Assembly (NCBI RefSeq): GCF_007483665.1
Contig: NZ_ML660185.1
Span: forward strand, 224,178 to 288,177
From: Catellatospora sichuanensis
Lineage (GTDB): Bacteria; Actinomycetota; Actinomycetes; Mycobacteriales; Micromonosporaceae
Length of the DNA stretch: 64,000 bases
Direction of reading: 5' to 3'
The notes beneath the pieces were generated by a model. It had not been told where the DNA came from. It worked only from the letters and a program-made list of their open reading frames with translations, and did not search any database. Of this stretch, positions 43,747 through 53,277 are shown piece after piece. Position numbers and translations under genes: made by a program. Numbering within the stretch: the stretch's first letter is position 1; every line of letters starts with the position of its first letter.

Positions 43747-46700
43747 ATGACGCCCCGCACCCTCCCCGAGCTGCTGGCCGCCCTCGCGGCGGCGCGACCG
43801 CAACACGTCGCGCTACGCCTGGCCGGCGGGGAGGGCGCGGGGCCCACCGATCTGACCGCGGCGGCGTGGCACCGCCGCGCCGTGGCCGTCGGGCACGGCC
43901 TGCTGGGCAAGGGCGTCGCGCCCGGCGACCGGGTGGGTCTGGTGTTCGACGGCACGGACTGGCTCGACTACGCGGTCGCGTACGCGGCGGTCACCGGGAT
44001 CGGCGCGGTCGCCGTGCCGTTGTCGGCGGCGTCGCCCGAGGCCCGGCTGCGGGAGCTGCTCGACCACGCCGGGGCGCGCTGCGTCGTCGGCGCGCGCGGC
44101 TGGTCGCCGTCCGAGCTGGACAACGGCGACCCGTCGCCGCAGCCGGTCGCCGTCCTGCCCGGACAGACCGCGCAGATCGTCTACACGTCCGGCACCACCG
44201 GCACGCCCAAGGGTGTGGCGGCGAGCCATGCCAGCCTCACCCACGGCCTCGACCCGGCGCGGCCGCCGCTGGCGCACTCGCGGCACGCGCTGCACGCGTT
44301 CCCGCTCGGCACCAACGCCGCGCAGACGATGCTGGTAACCGCGCTGATCGCGCGCCCCACCGTGGTCACCGTCCCGGCCTTCGACCCCTGGGCGTACGCC
44401 CGCACCGCGCAGATCCTGCGCGCCGGCACCCTGTTCCTGGTGCCCGCGATGGCGAGCGCGCTGCTGGAGGCGGGCGTGTTCGAGCAGTGCGACCTCGACG
44501 CGGTGCAGCTGGTGTCGTGCACCGCTGCGGCCCTGCCGCCCGCCGTGGCCAGGGCGCTGGCAGCGGTGCTGCCGGAGGCCGTGATCGTCAACAACTACAC
44601 GTCGACCGAGGCCGCGCCCGCGCATACCAGCATGGTCTTCGATCCTGACCGGCCCGGCTCGGTCGGCCGTGCGGAGGGCGGGGCCGAGCTGCGCATCCTC
44701 ACCGCCGACGGAACCGTCGCCGGACCGGGGGAGACCGGAGAGGTCTGGCTGCGCGCGGGGGACGCGGTGCGGGCGTACCACGGCGACCCCGAAACGAGCG
44801 CGGCCGTGTTCCGCGACGGCTGGGTGCGCATGGGCGACCTCGGCTACCGCGACGCCGACGGCTACCTCTTCCTGGTCGACCGCGAGTCCGATCTGGTCAA
44901 CGCGGGTGCGCACCGGGTCTCCACGCTGCGGGTCGAGGCGGCGCTGCACGAGCACCCGGCCGTGCTCGGCGCGGCCGTGCTCGGCCTGCCGCACCCGGTG
45001 CTGGGTGCGACGGTCGCCGCCGCCGTCGAGCTGCGCGACCCGTCCGCGCTGGCCGGGTTGCGTGCCTTCCTCACCGACCGGCTCGCGGCTTACGAACTGC
45101 CGACCCGGATCGTCGCCGTGGCAGCCCTTCCCCGCAACGACGGCGGCAAGGTGCGCAAGTCCGCGCTGCGGGAGCTGTTCGCGCAGGCCCCGGCCCGCGT
45201 GATGCCCCGCACCGCGGCTGAGATCGCGCTGGCCGGGCTGTGGCGCGAGGTGCTGCGGGTGCCGGAGGTCGGTGTCGGCGACGACTTCTTCGCCCTCGGC
45301 GGCGACTCGATGCGCGCCACTCGCCTGGCCGCTCTCGTCACCGCCTGCTTCGGCAGGGAGGCGCCGGTCTCCCTGATCTTCGAGATGCCGCTGCTCGCCG
45401 CCCAGGCCGAATGGCTCTCGGCAGAGCCGGTCGCCGCGGGCGACGATCGCGGTTTCGGGTCGGAAGGTGAGGCCGGACCGCAGGTTCCGCCACGAGACGG
45501 CGATCACGGCGGACCGGTCAGGCTTGGTGGGCTGGGCGATGACCGCGGTTTCGGGTCGGAAAGTGAGGCTGGAGCGCAGGTTTCGCCACGAGACGGCGAT
45601 CATCGCGGGCCGGGCCAGGGCGGCGGGCAGGGTGAGCGCCGGGAGGATGGGGCGGCGGGCCGGGAGATGCCGTTGGCGTCTACTCAGGAGAGCATGTTGG
45701 CCTGGATGTGGGCGACGGGGGAGCCGCGCGACGTCGGGCCGATCAGCGTCGGCATCAGGGTGCGGGATGAGCTCGATCCGCAACTGCTGCACCGGGCGCT
45801 GACCGTGGTGGCGGACCGGCACGAGGCGCTGCGCACCGTGTTCGACCGGGATCCGGCCGGGCGGCACCGGGCCCGGGTGCTCGACCACTGCCCGCCGGTG
45901 GTGACCGCCCTCGCGGCCCGCGACCTCGACCATGCCGGGCAACTGTGCCGCGCCGACCGGGAAGGCGGCTTCGACACGGCCCGCGGGCCGCTGGTGCGGG
46001 CGATGGTCGCCACCGTCGGCCCCGACGACCACGTGCTCGGGCTGGCCGTGCACCACCTGGTCTGCGACGGCGCGTCGATGGGACCGCTGCTGCACGAGGT
46101 AGGCGTCGCGTACGCGGCGCTGCGCCGCGGCACCCCGCTGCCCGCCGCCGCACCGGGCACGCCGCTGCGCGACTTCGTCACGTACACCCGGCAGCGCTGG
46201 CAGGTCACCCTGCCGCACTGGCGGCGGGTGCTCGACGGCGCGCCCGCTCACCTGGCGCCGTTCCGCGGTCGCCGGGAGGCGGTCCGGCTGCGCAGCGCCG
46301 CGCTCGAGTTCCCGCTGCCCGGCACGCTCGGAGACGGGTTGCGCCGGGCCGCCGCGGCCCAGGGCGCGACCCCGTTCATGCTGATCGCGTCGTGCTGGGC
46401 GGCAGCGCTGTCGGAACGCACCGGCACCGACGACATCGTGCTGATGTCCCCGGTGCCCGGCCGCACCCGGCCCGGCAGCGAGGCGCTGATCGGCTGCCTG
46501 AGCCAGTCGCTGCTGCTGCGCGTGGACACCTCCGGCGGCCCGTCCGCCGCCGAACTGCTGGCCCGGACCCGGCGCACCGTCCTGGACGCGCTGGACCACC
46601 AGCACCATCCGTTCGTCGAGTGCTACCTGCGGCACACCGGCGCGGCCTGGCTGCGGGTGGAGACCTGGGGCGGCCAGGCACACCTGCCGGGACTGGAGTC

Positions 46701-46947
46701 GGAGCCGTTCGAGCTGCCCCGGGCACTCGACGCGGACTGGCCCACGCCCGGGGGCCTGCCCGACCTTCAGGCACCCGAGCTCGCCGTCGTCGAGCATCCG
46801 AACGGTTCGCTGGTCGCGCACCTGCTCTGGAACCACCACGCCTTCGACCGGTCCGAGATGGACGTCTTCGCCGGGCGGGTCGTCGAACTGTTCGAGCACG
46901 CGGCGCGCGAGCTCGCCCCCGTACCACCGCAGGAGGTTTTGCGATGA
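43747..46947 (+). CDS. NRPS, A-T-C (acyl/aryl-AMP-ligase-like loading module)
   Basis: 1066 residues. The adenylation domain (about 1-490) has SGTTGTPKG near residue 148, YTSTE near 283, [20 protein letters not shown] near 365 and GGKVRK near 470; its motifs are closer to acyl/aryl-acid ligases than to amino-acid domains. The carrier site GGDSMRA has its Ser at residue 521. A linker of two 32-residue tandem repeats (about 566-629) precedes a condensation domain with HHLVCDGAS at 769-777. The next gene begins in an ATGA overlap. Probably starts the assembly line with a carboxylic acid. Confidence 0.92.
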   Translation: MTPRTLPELLAALAAARPQHVALRLAGGEGAGPTDLTAAAWHRRAVAVGHGLLGKGVAPGDRVGLVFDGTDWLDYAVAYAAVTGIGAVAVPLSAASPEARLRELLDHAGARCVVGARGWSPSELDNGDPSPQPVAVLPGQTAQIVYTSGTTGTPKGVAASHASLTHGLDPARPPLAHSRHALHAFPLGTNAAQTMLVTALIARPTVVTVPAFDPWAYARTAQILRAGTLFLVPAMASALLEAGVFEQCDLDAVQLVSCTAAALPPAVARALAAVLPEAVIVNNYTSTEAAPAHTSMVFDPDRPGSVGRAEGGAELRILTADGTVAGPGETGEVWLRAGDAVRAYHGDPETSAAVFRDGWVRMGDLGYRDADGYLFLVDRESDLVNAGAHRVSTLRVEAALHEHPAVLGAAVLGLPHPVLGATVAAAVELRDPSALAGLRAFLTDRLAAYELPTRIVAVAALPRNDGGKVRKSALRELFAQAPARVMPRTAAEIALAGLWREVLRVPEVGVGDDFFALGGDSMRATRLAALVTACFGREAPVSLIFEMPLLAAQAEWLSAEPVAAGDDRGFGSEGEAGPQVPPRDGDHGGPVRLGGLGDDRGFGSESEAGAQVSPRDGDHRGPGQGGGQGERREDGAAGREMPLASTQESMLAWMWATGEPRDVGPISVGIRVRDELDPQLLHRALTVVADRHEALRTVFDRDPAGRHRARVLDHCPPVVTALAARDLDHAGQLCRADREGGFDTARGPLVRAMVATVGPDDHVLGLAVHHLVCDGASMGPLLHEVGVAYAALRRGTPLPAAAPGTPLRDFVTYTRQRWQVTLPHWRRVLDGAPAHLAPFRGRREAVRLRSAALEFPLPGTLGDGLRRAAAAQGATPFMLIASCWAAALSERTGTDDIVLMSPVPGRTRPGSEALIGCLSQSLLLRVDTSGGPSAAELLARTRRTVLDALDHQHHPFVECYLRHTGAAWLRVETWGGQAHLPGLESEPFELPRALDADWPTPGGLPDLQAPELAVVEHPNGSLVAHLLWNHHAFDRSEMDVFAGRVVELFEHAARELAPVPPQEVLR
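45442..45604. repeat. two tandem 67-bp palindromic units inserted in the NRPS gene
   Basis: Units at 45442-45508 and 45538-45604 recur with a 96-bp period (32 codons), so the reading frame is kept. The ends of a unit are imperfect inverted repeats (GATGACCGCGGTTTCG versus the complement of the far end, 13 of 16 matching), as in small palindromic mobile elements. They encode only the interdomain linker and so were tolerated. Confidence 0.75.
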
Positions 46948-49900
46948 GCACCGCCACCCCGGCCCAGCACGGCATGTGGCTGACCGAGCGCCTCGGCCTG
47001 GCCGCCACGGCGTACCACATGCCGCTGCCGGTATGGCTGGACGGCCCGCTCGACCCGGCCCGGCTGGCGGACGCGTGCGCGGCGGCCGTTGCCCGGCATC
47101 CGGTACTGTCGTGCGCGTTCACCGAGACCGACGGGGAGCTGCTGCTGACACCGGCGGCCTGCACGCCGTCGCTGGTCGTGGGCACGGCCCCAGGCGATCT
47201 GGCGGTGTTCGTCCGGGAGCGCACGGTCGCGCCGTTCGATCTGGCCGCGGGACCGCTGATCCGGTTCGACCTGGTGGCGGCCGGGCCGGAGCGGCACCTG
47301 CTGCTGATCGTCGCGCACCACCTGGTGTTCGACGGCGAGTCCAAGGAGATCCTGCTCGCCGACCTCGCGGCGGCCTACTCCGCATCGGACGGTGCGCAGC
47401 CGACGGCGGCAGAGGTCGGCTCGAATGCGCTCGTCGCCGGGGCGACACCGCCACCGACCGCGGAGAACCCCGCGCCGAGCCGGAGCGAGGAGTCCGCCCG
47501 CGTTGCCGCGCTGCTGCCGGAGGCTGTCGCGCACTGGGCGGGGGCGTATCGCGCTCCGGGTGAGCCCAGCCTGCCGGGGCTGCGGGCGATCACCCCGGCC
47601 GGGGCGCGGCCGGGTGTGGTGGTGTCGCTGGATCTGGCTGCCGTGCCGGTCCGGGCGGCCGCGGCGGAAATGGATGCGACGACGTTCGAGGTGGTGCTCG
47701 CGGGGCTGCTCACGCTGCTCGACCGGTATGGCGACCCGCACCCCACGGTCGGCGTCGACCTCGGCACCCGCCCGTCCGACGCGCACGACCGTGTCGGGCT
47801 GTACGTCAACGAGCTGCCCGTCGGCGTGCCCGCGACCGACCCGGTCGACCCGGTCACCGTGCGGGAACGCGTCGCGGCGGTGCGGCGCGGGCTGCGGGAG
47901 ACGTACCCGCTGCGCGCCGTACCCCTGTCCCGGGCCGTGTCCGGCCTGGCCCCGCGAGCCGCGCTCACCCCGGTGTCGATCAGCTACCGCCGCCGGGTCC
48001 GGCCCACGCCGGTGTTCGCCGGTCTCGACGTCCGGGTCCAGTGGACGGCGTACCACCACGCCGCCCGCAACGCCCTGCACGTCCAGCTGCTCGACGACCC
48101 CGCCGGGCCGACCCTGCCGGTCCTGCTGCACGTCGACCCGGCCCGCCTGGACCCCGCCGGCGCCGCCCGGATCGGCACGCACCTGCGTACGCTGCTCGAC
48201 GGCTTCGTCCGCCACCCGGACGCGCACCTGCGCGACCTCGACATACTCGATCCGTCCGAACACGAGCTGCTCGCCGCCTGGAACGCCACCGGAAGGTCCG
48301 TTCCCGGCCCGCAGACGCTGCACGAGGTCGTCGATGCGCAGATCGCCGCGCGCCCCGACGCCATCGCGGTGTTCGCCGCCGACAGCGCGATGACCTACGC
48401 CCAGCTCGACGCCGAGGCCGCCGCGGTGACGGCACGGCTGCGTGAGCGTGGCATCGGCCCCGGCGATCTCGTCGCGGTGTGCCTGCCCCGGACCTCGCGG
48501 CTGCTGCCCGCGCTGCTCGGCGTGCTGCGCACCGGTGCGGCATACCTGCCGCTGGATCCGGAACACCCCGAAGCCCGACGCGACGGCCTGCTCGCCGACG
48601 CGCGCCCGGCCGCGGTGCTGACGGCCGACGGCGATGGGGTGACCGTGCTGGGCGAGGCCGAGGCCGGGGCGGTCGCCGGCCCAGCCGCGCCAATGCGCGA
48701 ACCCGGGCTCTGCTACGTGATCTACACGTCCGGTTCGACCGGTCGGCCCAAGGGCGTGGCCGTGGAGCACCGCGGGGTGGTCAACCTGTTGCACGCGCTG
48801 CCCGAGGTGGTGCCGACCGGGCCGGGTGACGTGTGGCTGGCCGTGGCGTCGGCGGCGTTCGACATGTCGGTGCCGGAGCTGTGGCTGCCCCTGGCCACCG
48901 GCGGCACGGTCGTGCTGGCCACCGCCGAGCAGGCGCGCGACGGCGAGCTGCTGCTGAAACTGCTGCGCCTGACCGGGGTCACCCACGCCCACCTGACCCC
49001 GTCGACGTGGCGGCGGCTGGTCGACGCCGGTTTCGCCGAGCGCGGGGTGGTCGCGGTGTGCGGGGCGGAGGCGCTGCCCGGCCCACTCGCCGCCGAGCTG
49101 CGCTCGCGTACGAAGCGGCTGGTCAACCTGTACGGCCCGACCGAGACGACGGTGTGGTCGACGGCCGCGGACCTCACCGCGGACGGCCCGGTGACCATCG
49201 GCCGCCCGCTGGCCAACACGACGGCGTACGTGCTGGACGCGGCGCTGCGCCCAGTGCCGCACGGCGTCGTGGGGGAGCTGTGCCTGGGCGGGGCCGGGGT
49301 CGCCCGCGGTTACCTGGGCCGCCCCGAGCTGACCGCAGCGCGCTTCGTGGACACGGCCTGGGGGCGGCTCTACCGCACCGGTGACCGGGTGTGCCGGCTG
49401 CCCGACGGGTCGCTGGAGTTCCACGGGCGGGCCGACGACCAGCTGAAGGTGCGCGGCCACCGGATCGAGCCGGGGGAGGTGGAGGCGCACCTGCGGGCGG
49501 CGGAGTCGGTCGTGGACGCGGCGGTGACCGCGTCGGCGGACGGTGCGGCGCTGGTGGCGTACGTCGTCGGCACGCCCGATCCGGCCCGCTTGCGCGAGCA
49601 ACTGGCGGCGGCGCTGCCCGCATACCTGGTGCCGTCGGCGTTCATGCTGGTGGAGCAGCTGCCGCGCAACGCCAACGGCAAGCTCGACCGGGCCGCGCTG
49701 GCCGGGCTGGCGGGTACGCCGCTGGTGCCGCGGGCGTCGCCGCGGCCCTACACAGGGCTGGCGCTGCAGGTGTACGAGATCTGGCGCGAAGTGCTCGGGC
49801 ACGGGGAGATCGGACCCGACGACGACCTGTTCGACCTCGGGGGGCACTCGCTCACGGTTACGAAGATCGCGGCCCGGTTGCGCCGTCGGCTCGGCGTCGA

Positions 49901-49967
49901 CCTGCCACTGCACGTCTTCTTCGACACCCCCACCATCAACGGCATCGTCGCCGCCGCGGACCGGTGA
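46944..49967 (+). CDS. NRPS, C-A-T module
   Basis: 1007 residues. An N-terminal condensation domain (about 1-430) has HHLVFDGES at 125-133. The amino-acid-type adenylation domain has [11 protein letters not shown] near 594, [12 protein letters not shown] (A4, with the Asp that binds the amino group), [11 protein letters not shown] (A5), [18 protein letters not shown] (A8) and NANGKLDR (A10). The carrier reads [10 protein letters not shown] with Ser near 969, and the protein ends about 38 residues later. No thioesterase, epimerase or reductase follows. AGGAGG precedes ATG 46944, which overlaps the previous stop. Substrate prediction needs a structural code comparison. Confidence 0.94.
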   Translation: MSTATPAQHGMWLTERLGLAATAYHMPLPVWLDGPLDPARLADACAAAVARHPVLSCAFTETDGELLLTPAACTPSLVVGTAPGDLAVFVRERTVAPFDLAAGPLIRFDLVAAGPERHLLLIVAHHLVFDGESKEILLADLAAAYSASDGAQPTAAEVGSNALVAGATPPPTAENPAPSRSEESARVAALLPEAVAHWAGAYRAPGEPSLPGLRAITPAGARPGVVVSLDLAAVPVRAAAAEMDATTFEVVLAGLLTLLDRYGDPHPTVGVDLGTRPSDAHDRVGLYVNELPVGVPATDPVDPVTVRERVAAVRRGLRETYPLRAVPLSRAVSGLAPRAALTPVSISYRRRVRPTPVFAGLDVRVQWTAYHHAARNALHVQLLDDPAGPTLPVLLHVDPARLDPAGAARIGTHLRTLLDGFVRHPDAHLRDLDILDPSEHELLAAWNATGRSVPGPQTLHEVVDAQIAARPDAIAVFAADSAMTYAQLDAEAAAVTARLRERGIGPGDLVAVCLPRTSRLLPALLGVLRTGAAYLPLDPEHPEARRDGLLADARPAAVLTADGDGVTVLGEAEAGAVAGPAAPMREPGLCYVIYTSGSTGRPKGVAVEHRGVVNLLHALPEVVPTGPGDVWLAVASAAFDMSVPELWLPLATGGTVVLATAEQARDGELLLKLLRLTGVTHAHLTPSTWRRLVDAGFAERGVVAVCGAEALPGPLAAELRSRTKRLVNLYGPTETTVWSTAADLTADGPVTIGRPLANTTAYVLDAALRPVPHGVVGELCLGGAGVARGYLGRPELTAARFVDTAWGRLYRTGDRVCRLPDGSLEFHGRADDQLKVRGHRIEPGEVEAHLRAAESVVDAAVTASADGAALVAYVVGTPDPARLREQLAAALPAYLVPSAFMLVEQLPRNANGKLDRAALAGLAGTPLVPRASPRPYTGLALQVYEIWREVLGHGEIGPDDDLFDLGGHSLTVTKIAARLRRRLGVDLPLHVFFDTPTINGIVAAADR

Positions 49968-49997
49968 CTGCAGTTGGCCACATGATCGCGAATTTCG

Positions 49998-50507
49998 ATG
50001 ACGCCGCCCGTTCGCTATCGTCTGGTGGTGCCTGTGCTCTTCTTGACGTGTGGTCTGCAGGGAAGTGGCAAGACAACGCTCGCGAGGCGGCTGGAGCAGG
50101 AGCATGCCGCGTTGCGGCTCACTGCGGATGAGTGGCTCCGTCAGCTGCATCCGGAACTGTCCGAGCCGGAGCTCGATTTTCACCGGGACTCTGTAGAACA
50201 CCTGCAGTGGGCGACTGCCTTGCGCGTCTTGCAGCTGGGCTGCAATGTCGTGCTGGATTGGGGTTTGTGGGCGAGGGAGGAGCGTGATCGCTACCGCTCG
50301 GAGGCCCAGGCGATCGGAGCGCGTGTGGTGCTGTGCCTGCTGGAACCATCCCGACAGGAGATACTCGATCGGTTGGAGCGCCGTAACGCTTCGCCGCCGC
50401 CGGGCGTGTTTCGGATTACGAGGGAAGAGCACGATCAGGCGTGGGACTTCTTCCAACGCGAGCGTCCGACGCGTGCTGAGCTCGATCTGTTCGACCCCGT
50501 GCCGTGA
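49998..50507 (+). CDS. small P-loop kinase (AAA/zeta-toxin-like)
   Basis: A 169-residue P-loop protein: FLTCGLQGSGKTTLARRLE (Walker A), RLTADEWLRQLHPE (acidic acceptor loop), VVLDWGLWAREERD, and the LID-like REEHDQAWDFFQ. It resembles zeta-toxin, chloramphenicol phosphotransferase or gluconate-kinase-like small-molecule kinases; the substrate is unknown. Its codon usage is visibly less GC-rich than both neighbours. It lies 30 nt after the NRPS stop, between that stop and a second copy of the NRPS 3' end (50611-50648), so it may be an insertion. The start could be a GTG near 50025. Confidence 0.75.
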   Translation: MTPPVRYRLVVPVLFLTCGLQGSGKTTLARRLEQEHAALRLTADEWLRQLHPELSEPELDFHRDSVEHLQWATALRVLQLGCNVVLDWGLWAREERDRYRSEAQAIGARVVLCLLEPSRQEILDRLERRNASPPPGVFRITREEHDQAWDFFQRERPTRAELDLFDPVP

Positions 50508-50610
50508 CTCGACCGCGGCGACCTAGGTTTGACTCAGTCGCTGCCCCATGGCAGGCGGCGGCAGCAGCGGCCATCAGCGGCTGAGGTCGGCCGCCCAGCG
50601 TCGTAACCTC

Positions 50611-50648
50611 CACCGTCAACGGCTTCGTCGCCGCCGGGGACCGGTGAC
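50611..50648 (+). pseudogene. decayed copy of an NRPS 3' end
   Basis: 38 nt match the last 35 nt plus stop of the NRPS gene (49931-49968) with three substitutions and no gap; both read (P/S)T(I/V)NG(I/F)VAA(A/G)DR-stop in the same frame. The stretch upstream (50508-50610) has no further similarity that I can see. It is either the remnant of another carrier domain gene or a product of the duplication that brought in the kinase gene. Confidence 0.7.
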
Positions 50649-50651
50649 GGC

Positions 50652-51398
50652 TCAGGTGCAGTAGGTGCCGTCCCACGGTGGCGAGAACATGATGTCCATC
50701 GGGTAGAAGCCGACCCGGGGCATGCCGTGCTCCGCCGTCTGGTCGACCAGCTCCCAGGTGACGTCACCCTCCTGCACCGAGAACGTGCGAATGGCGATGT
50801 CGCCGTACGCGGTGTTGGGTAGGCCGGCGATCAGCTGCTCCCGCAGCTCGTGCGCGTCGTCCAGTACGTCGTTGTGGATCCGGGAGCTCACGTACGTCCC
50901 GGTGTGGTCGAACAGGAACAGCGCCACACCGATGGCGCCGGGCGCGTTGTGGCGGGTGCCGGTGATCAGCGCGAGGAACTGGCCGTCGGCGTACCGGCCG
51001 AGCCGGTCGGTGCGCATCGAGTCCGGGTGGTACTCGATCCGGATCAGTGCGGGCGGCGTGTCCGGCTCCGGCGGCGGCGCAGCCGACCGCCAGTCGCACG
51101 CGCCACGCCAGCCGCCACGGCCGAGGTTCCATGCCAGCATCGCCTCGAACGCGGCGTCGAACGCGACCGGGTGGGCCAGCTCGGCCGGGGTGTCCTGCCC
51201 CTCCTGGGCGAGCAGCCGGTAGCCGTCCGGCAGTCGCCACGCCTGGATGAAGTCGTCGTCGTTCCCGTCGCGCACCAGCGCCACCGAGCCGCTGCCCGGC
51301 AGGTCGCTGAGCTGGTCGAGCAGCACCCACAACAGCCCGCCCGAGGGTTGCTCGTGCGTGCCGTCGCGGTGGTAGAGGGTGATGCGCGGACTGCTCAA
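50652..51398 (-). CDS. hypothetical protein
   Basis: A 248-residue soluble protein. There is no signal or membrane span. Notable pieces are LLWVLLDQLSDLPGSGSVALVRDG, WNLGRGGWRGACDWRSA and IGVALFLFDHTGTYVSSRI. I do not recognise the family. It starts at TTG 51398 with GGAAGGA 5 nt upstream, which supports that rare start. It is in the same direction as the nucleotidyltransferase gene upstream. Confidence 0.7.
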   Translation of the reverse strand: MSSPRITLYHRDGTHEQPSGGLLWVLLDQLSDLPGSGSVALVRDGNDDDFIQAWRLPDGYRLLAQEGQDTPAELAHPVAFDAAFEAMLAWNLGRGGWRGACDWRSAAPPPEPDTPPALIRIEYHPDSMRTDRLGRYADGQFLALITGTRHNAPGAIGVALFLFDHTGTYVSSRIHNDVLDDAHELREQLIAGLPNTAYGDIAIRTFSVQEGDVTWELVDQTAEHGMPRVGFYPMDIMFSPPWDGTYCT

Positions 51399-51460
51399 CA
51401 GGGTCCTTCCGATAGTCGTGGCCGTCGCAGGATAGGCGCGCGGGACGGGGCGCGTGAGCC

Positions 51461-51557
51461 CGCCGCGTCGCGGCGACGGGCCTGGGGTCCGGTATCAGCG
51501 CGCCGCGTCGTCGCGGCGACAGATCTCGGGTTCCGGCTCAGCGCGCCGCGTCGTCGA
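51461..51557. repeat. imperfect tandem repeats over a gene 3' end
   Basis: About 42-bp units beginning CGCCGCGTCG recur from 51461, 51501 and 51545, so the last codons and stop of the nucleotidyltransferase (RLDDAAR-stop) are copied just downstream. Slippage or illegitimate duplication is likely. Nothing else is encoded in 51399-51537. Confidence 0.6.
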
Positions 51558-52290
51558 GGCGGTGCAGGACGTACCGGAGGAAGGCCCGCGCCGCGGTGGC
51601 GTCGGGGGCGAGGCCGGTCCGGCCCCGGCCGTGACCGGCGACGGCCGTGGTGATGAGCGGGCCGAACTCGGGCACGGCGGCGGCTGCCGCACGGCCGGCC
51701 TCCGGTTTGGAGACCCATCGGCGAGTGGTGCGCCAGTGCAGCGCACGGCAGGCGTTGAGCACGGCGTCGTCGCGCACCTCGGGGCCGTCGTTCGCGGCGA
51801 CCGACGCGGCGACGACGGGCTGCAGCAGCGGGTGCGGCAGTCGCGGGGCGAGCGTGGCGAACGGCGGCCCGGTCAGCGTACGGTCCTGCTGGGCGGTGAT
51901 GTCGCGGTCGATGGGATACCAGAAACCGGGCCGCCCCTGTGGCCCGAACTCGGCCAGCGGGGTCAGCTCGCGGCCGGTGTTGAGGTTGAGGGCGAAGCCG
52001 TCCTGGGTGGTCAGTTCGGCCAGTTCGGCCCGGTCGTAGAGCACGAACTCCAGCCCGGCCGCCGGGCAGGGCAGCGCCTCGTGGCTCAGCGCGGCGGCCA
52101 CGGCGGTCACGTCGGCGGCGGTGAGGCGCTCGCCGACGGCGATCAGGTCGAGGTCGCTACGGCCGGGCCGGTAGCCGTCGAGGGCGACGGACCCGGTGGG
52201 GTACACCCCGGTGAGCCGCTCGCCGAGCAGCTCACGCAACCGGCCGGTGACCGCGTGCAGGTAGGTCGTCTCGGCGTCGGGCAGGGTCAT
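51538..52290 (-). CDS. ANT-like aminoglycoside nucleotidyltransferase family
   Basis: 250 residues: the nucleotidyltransferase motif TGSVALDGYRPGRSDLDLIAV (GS-x9-DxD) at residues 30-50, then a helical C-terminal domain of the DUF4111 type with NACRALHWRTTRRWVSKPEAG near 180, as in AadA-like adenylyltransferases. Such proteins modify aminoglycosides, but many chromosomal members have unknown substrates. ATG 52290 was chosen; GTG 52293 is adjacent. Confidence 0.85.
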   Translation of the reverse strand: MTLPDAETTYLHAVTGRLRELLGERLTGVYPTGSVALDGYRPGRSDLDLIAVGERLTAADVTAVAAALSHEALPCPAAGLEFVLYDRAELAELTTQDGFALNLNTGRELTPLAEFGPQGRPGFWYPIDRDITAQQDRTLTGPPFATLAPRLPHPLLQPVVAASVAANDGPEVRDDAVLNACRALHWRTTRRWVSKPEAGRAAAAAVPEFGPLITTAVAGHGRGRTGLAPDATAARAFLRYVLHRLDDAAR

Positions 52291-52315
52291 CACCTCACGA
52301 TCGCACGTCGGGCCC

Positions 52316-52353
52316 GGCGGGTCCCGTCCCCGCGCTGATGGACGGGACCCGCC
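52316..52353 (-). terminator. intrinsic terminator of the lipoprotein gene
   Basis: GGCGGGTCCCGTCC (52316-52329) pairs perfectly with GGACGGGACCCGCC (52340-52353), 10-nt loop, 9 nt after the stop of the minus-strand gene ending at 52363. Confidence 0.75.
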
Positions 52354-52362
52354 GGTTCGCGA

Positions 52363-53010
52363 TCACGGCGTGTAGGGCGCATCCGTGTGGAACTGCTCCT
52401 TGAGGATGCTGCCGTCGGTGGCGTACACGGCGGTGCGCCGGACGCTGACCACGGCAGAGCCGGCGTCGGCGGGGCGGGTCAGGTAGACCAGGGTGAGTTT
52501 CTTGTCGGCGATGCTGACCGACTCGATGGGGTCCCGGTCGTTCAGCACGAAGTGCACCACGCACTGCGCCCGGTCGGGGGCCTTGGTGCAGAGCATGACA
52601 CCCCAGTACCGGCCGGTGGTGTCGACGACGCTGCTCATGATCGTGCCGACGGTGACGGTGCCGATCTCGCCACCGAGGTCGCCGGACGCGCACGGCTTCT
52701 GCACCGCCAGGGTCAGGCCGTCCTCGCCGGAGAACATGCCCTCGGTCAGCGGCGCGCCGTCCTTGCCGAACGCGTAGTACGGGTCGATCAGACCACGCAC
52801 CATCGCCTCCTTCACCTCGGCGCAGGTGGGCACGGGGGTGGCCGGCTTCGCGGGGCTGGGCGAGGCCGCCTCCGGTGACGGGGTCAGCACGGTGACCGCG
52901 CTGGGCGCGGCCGACGGCGGCTCGCCGCCGGACTTGCAGGCGGCCGCTGTCCCGGCGAGGGCGAGGATCGGGATCATCAGCAGGGCGGCACGGCGAGGGT
53001 GGAGCGGCAT
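52363..53010 (-). CDS. lipoprotein of unknown function
   Basis: 215 residues with a lipobox ALAGTAAAC (Cys near residue 25), a Ser/Pro/Ala-rich linker and a mature domain containing CAEVKEAMVRGLIDPYYAFGKD, KPCASGDLGG and MLCTKAPDRAQCVVHF; the four Cys of the mature part probably make disulfides. AAGGA precedes ATG 53010. It ends in a terminator. No family recognised. Confidence 0.78.
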   Translation of the reverse strand: MPLHPRRAALLMIPILALAGTAAACKSGGEPPSAAPSAVTVLTPSPEAASPSPAKPATPVPTCAEVKEAMVRGLIDPYYAFGKDGAPLTEGMFSGEDGLTLAVQKPCASGDLGGEIGTVTVGTIMSSVVDTTGRYWGVMLCTKAPDRAQCVVHFVLNDRDPIESVSIADKKLTLVYLTRPADAGSAVVSVRRTAVYATDGSILKEQFHTDAPYTP

Positions 53011-53141
53011 GGGGTGGTCCTTCTGCGGCAGTGGGATACGGCGTGGGCCACTGCACGATAGGGGCGGCCAAGCGGCACCGGCGACGCGTCGTCGCCAGAA
53101 CGACAGCAGCAGGCCGCGCCGCGGCCGCCCGCGGATCGATG

Positions 53142-53187
53142 GGAAGGGCACCTTCTACATCGCAAAGCGATAAGAAGGTGCCCTTCC
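53142..53187. repeat. palindromic intergenic repeat, copy 2
   Basis: Arms GGAAGGGCACCTTCT (53142-53156) and complement (53173-53187) with inner stem ATCGC/GCGAT around AAA. Compared with copy 1 (13549-13594) the arms are identical, while the inner stem changes G-C to C-G on both sides (a compensatory change). It lies between divergent genes, so it cannot serve only as a terminator. Confidence 0.88.
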
Positions 53188-53277
53188 TTCGGCTCGTCGG
53201 GGGGAACAGTGGGGGAGGCGGGCGTTCGTCGTCGCGGACGAACGCCGGAGACCGGGGCCGACCCTATGGTGTGGCCC

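Noticed and set aside
45945-46940. A long upstream extension of the second NRPS gene
   Set aside because: It is the wrong frame of the first NRPS gene; the true start is ATG 46944 with AGGAGG and an ATGA overlap.
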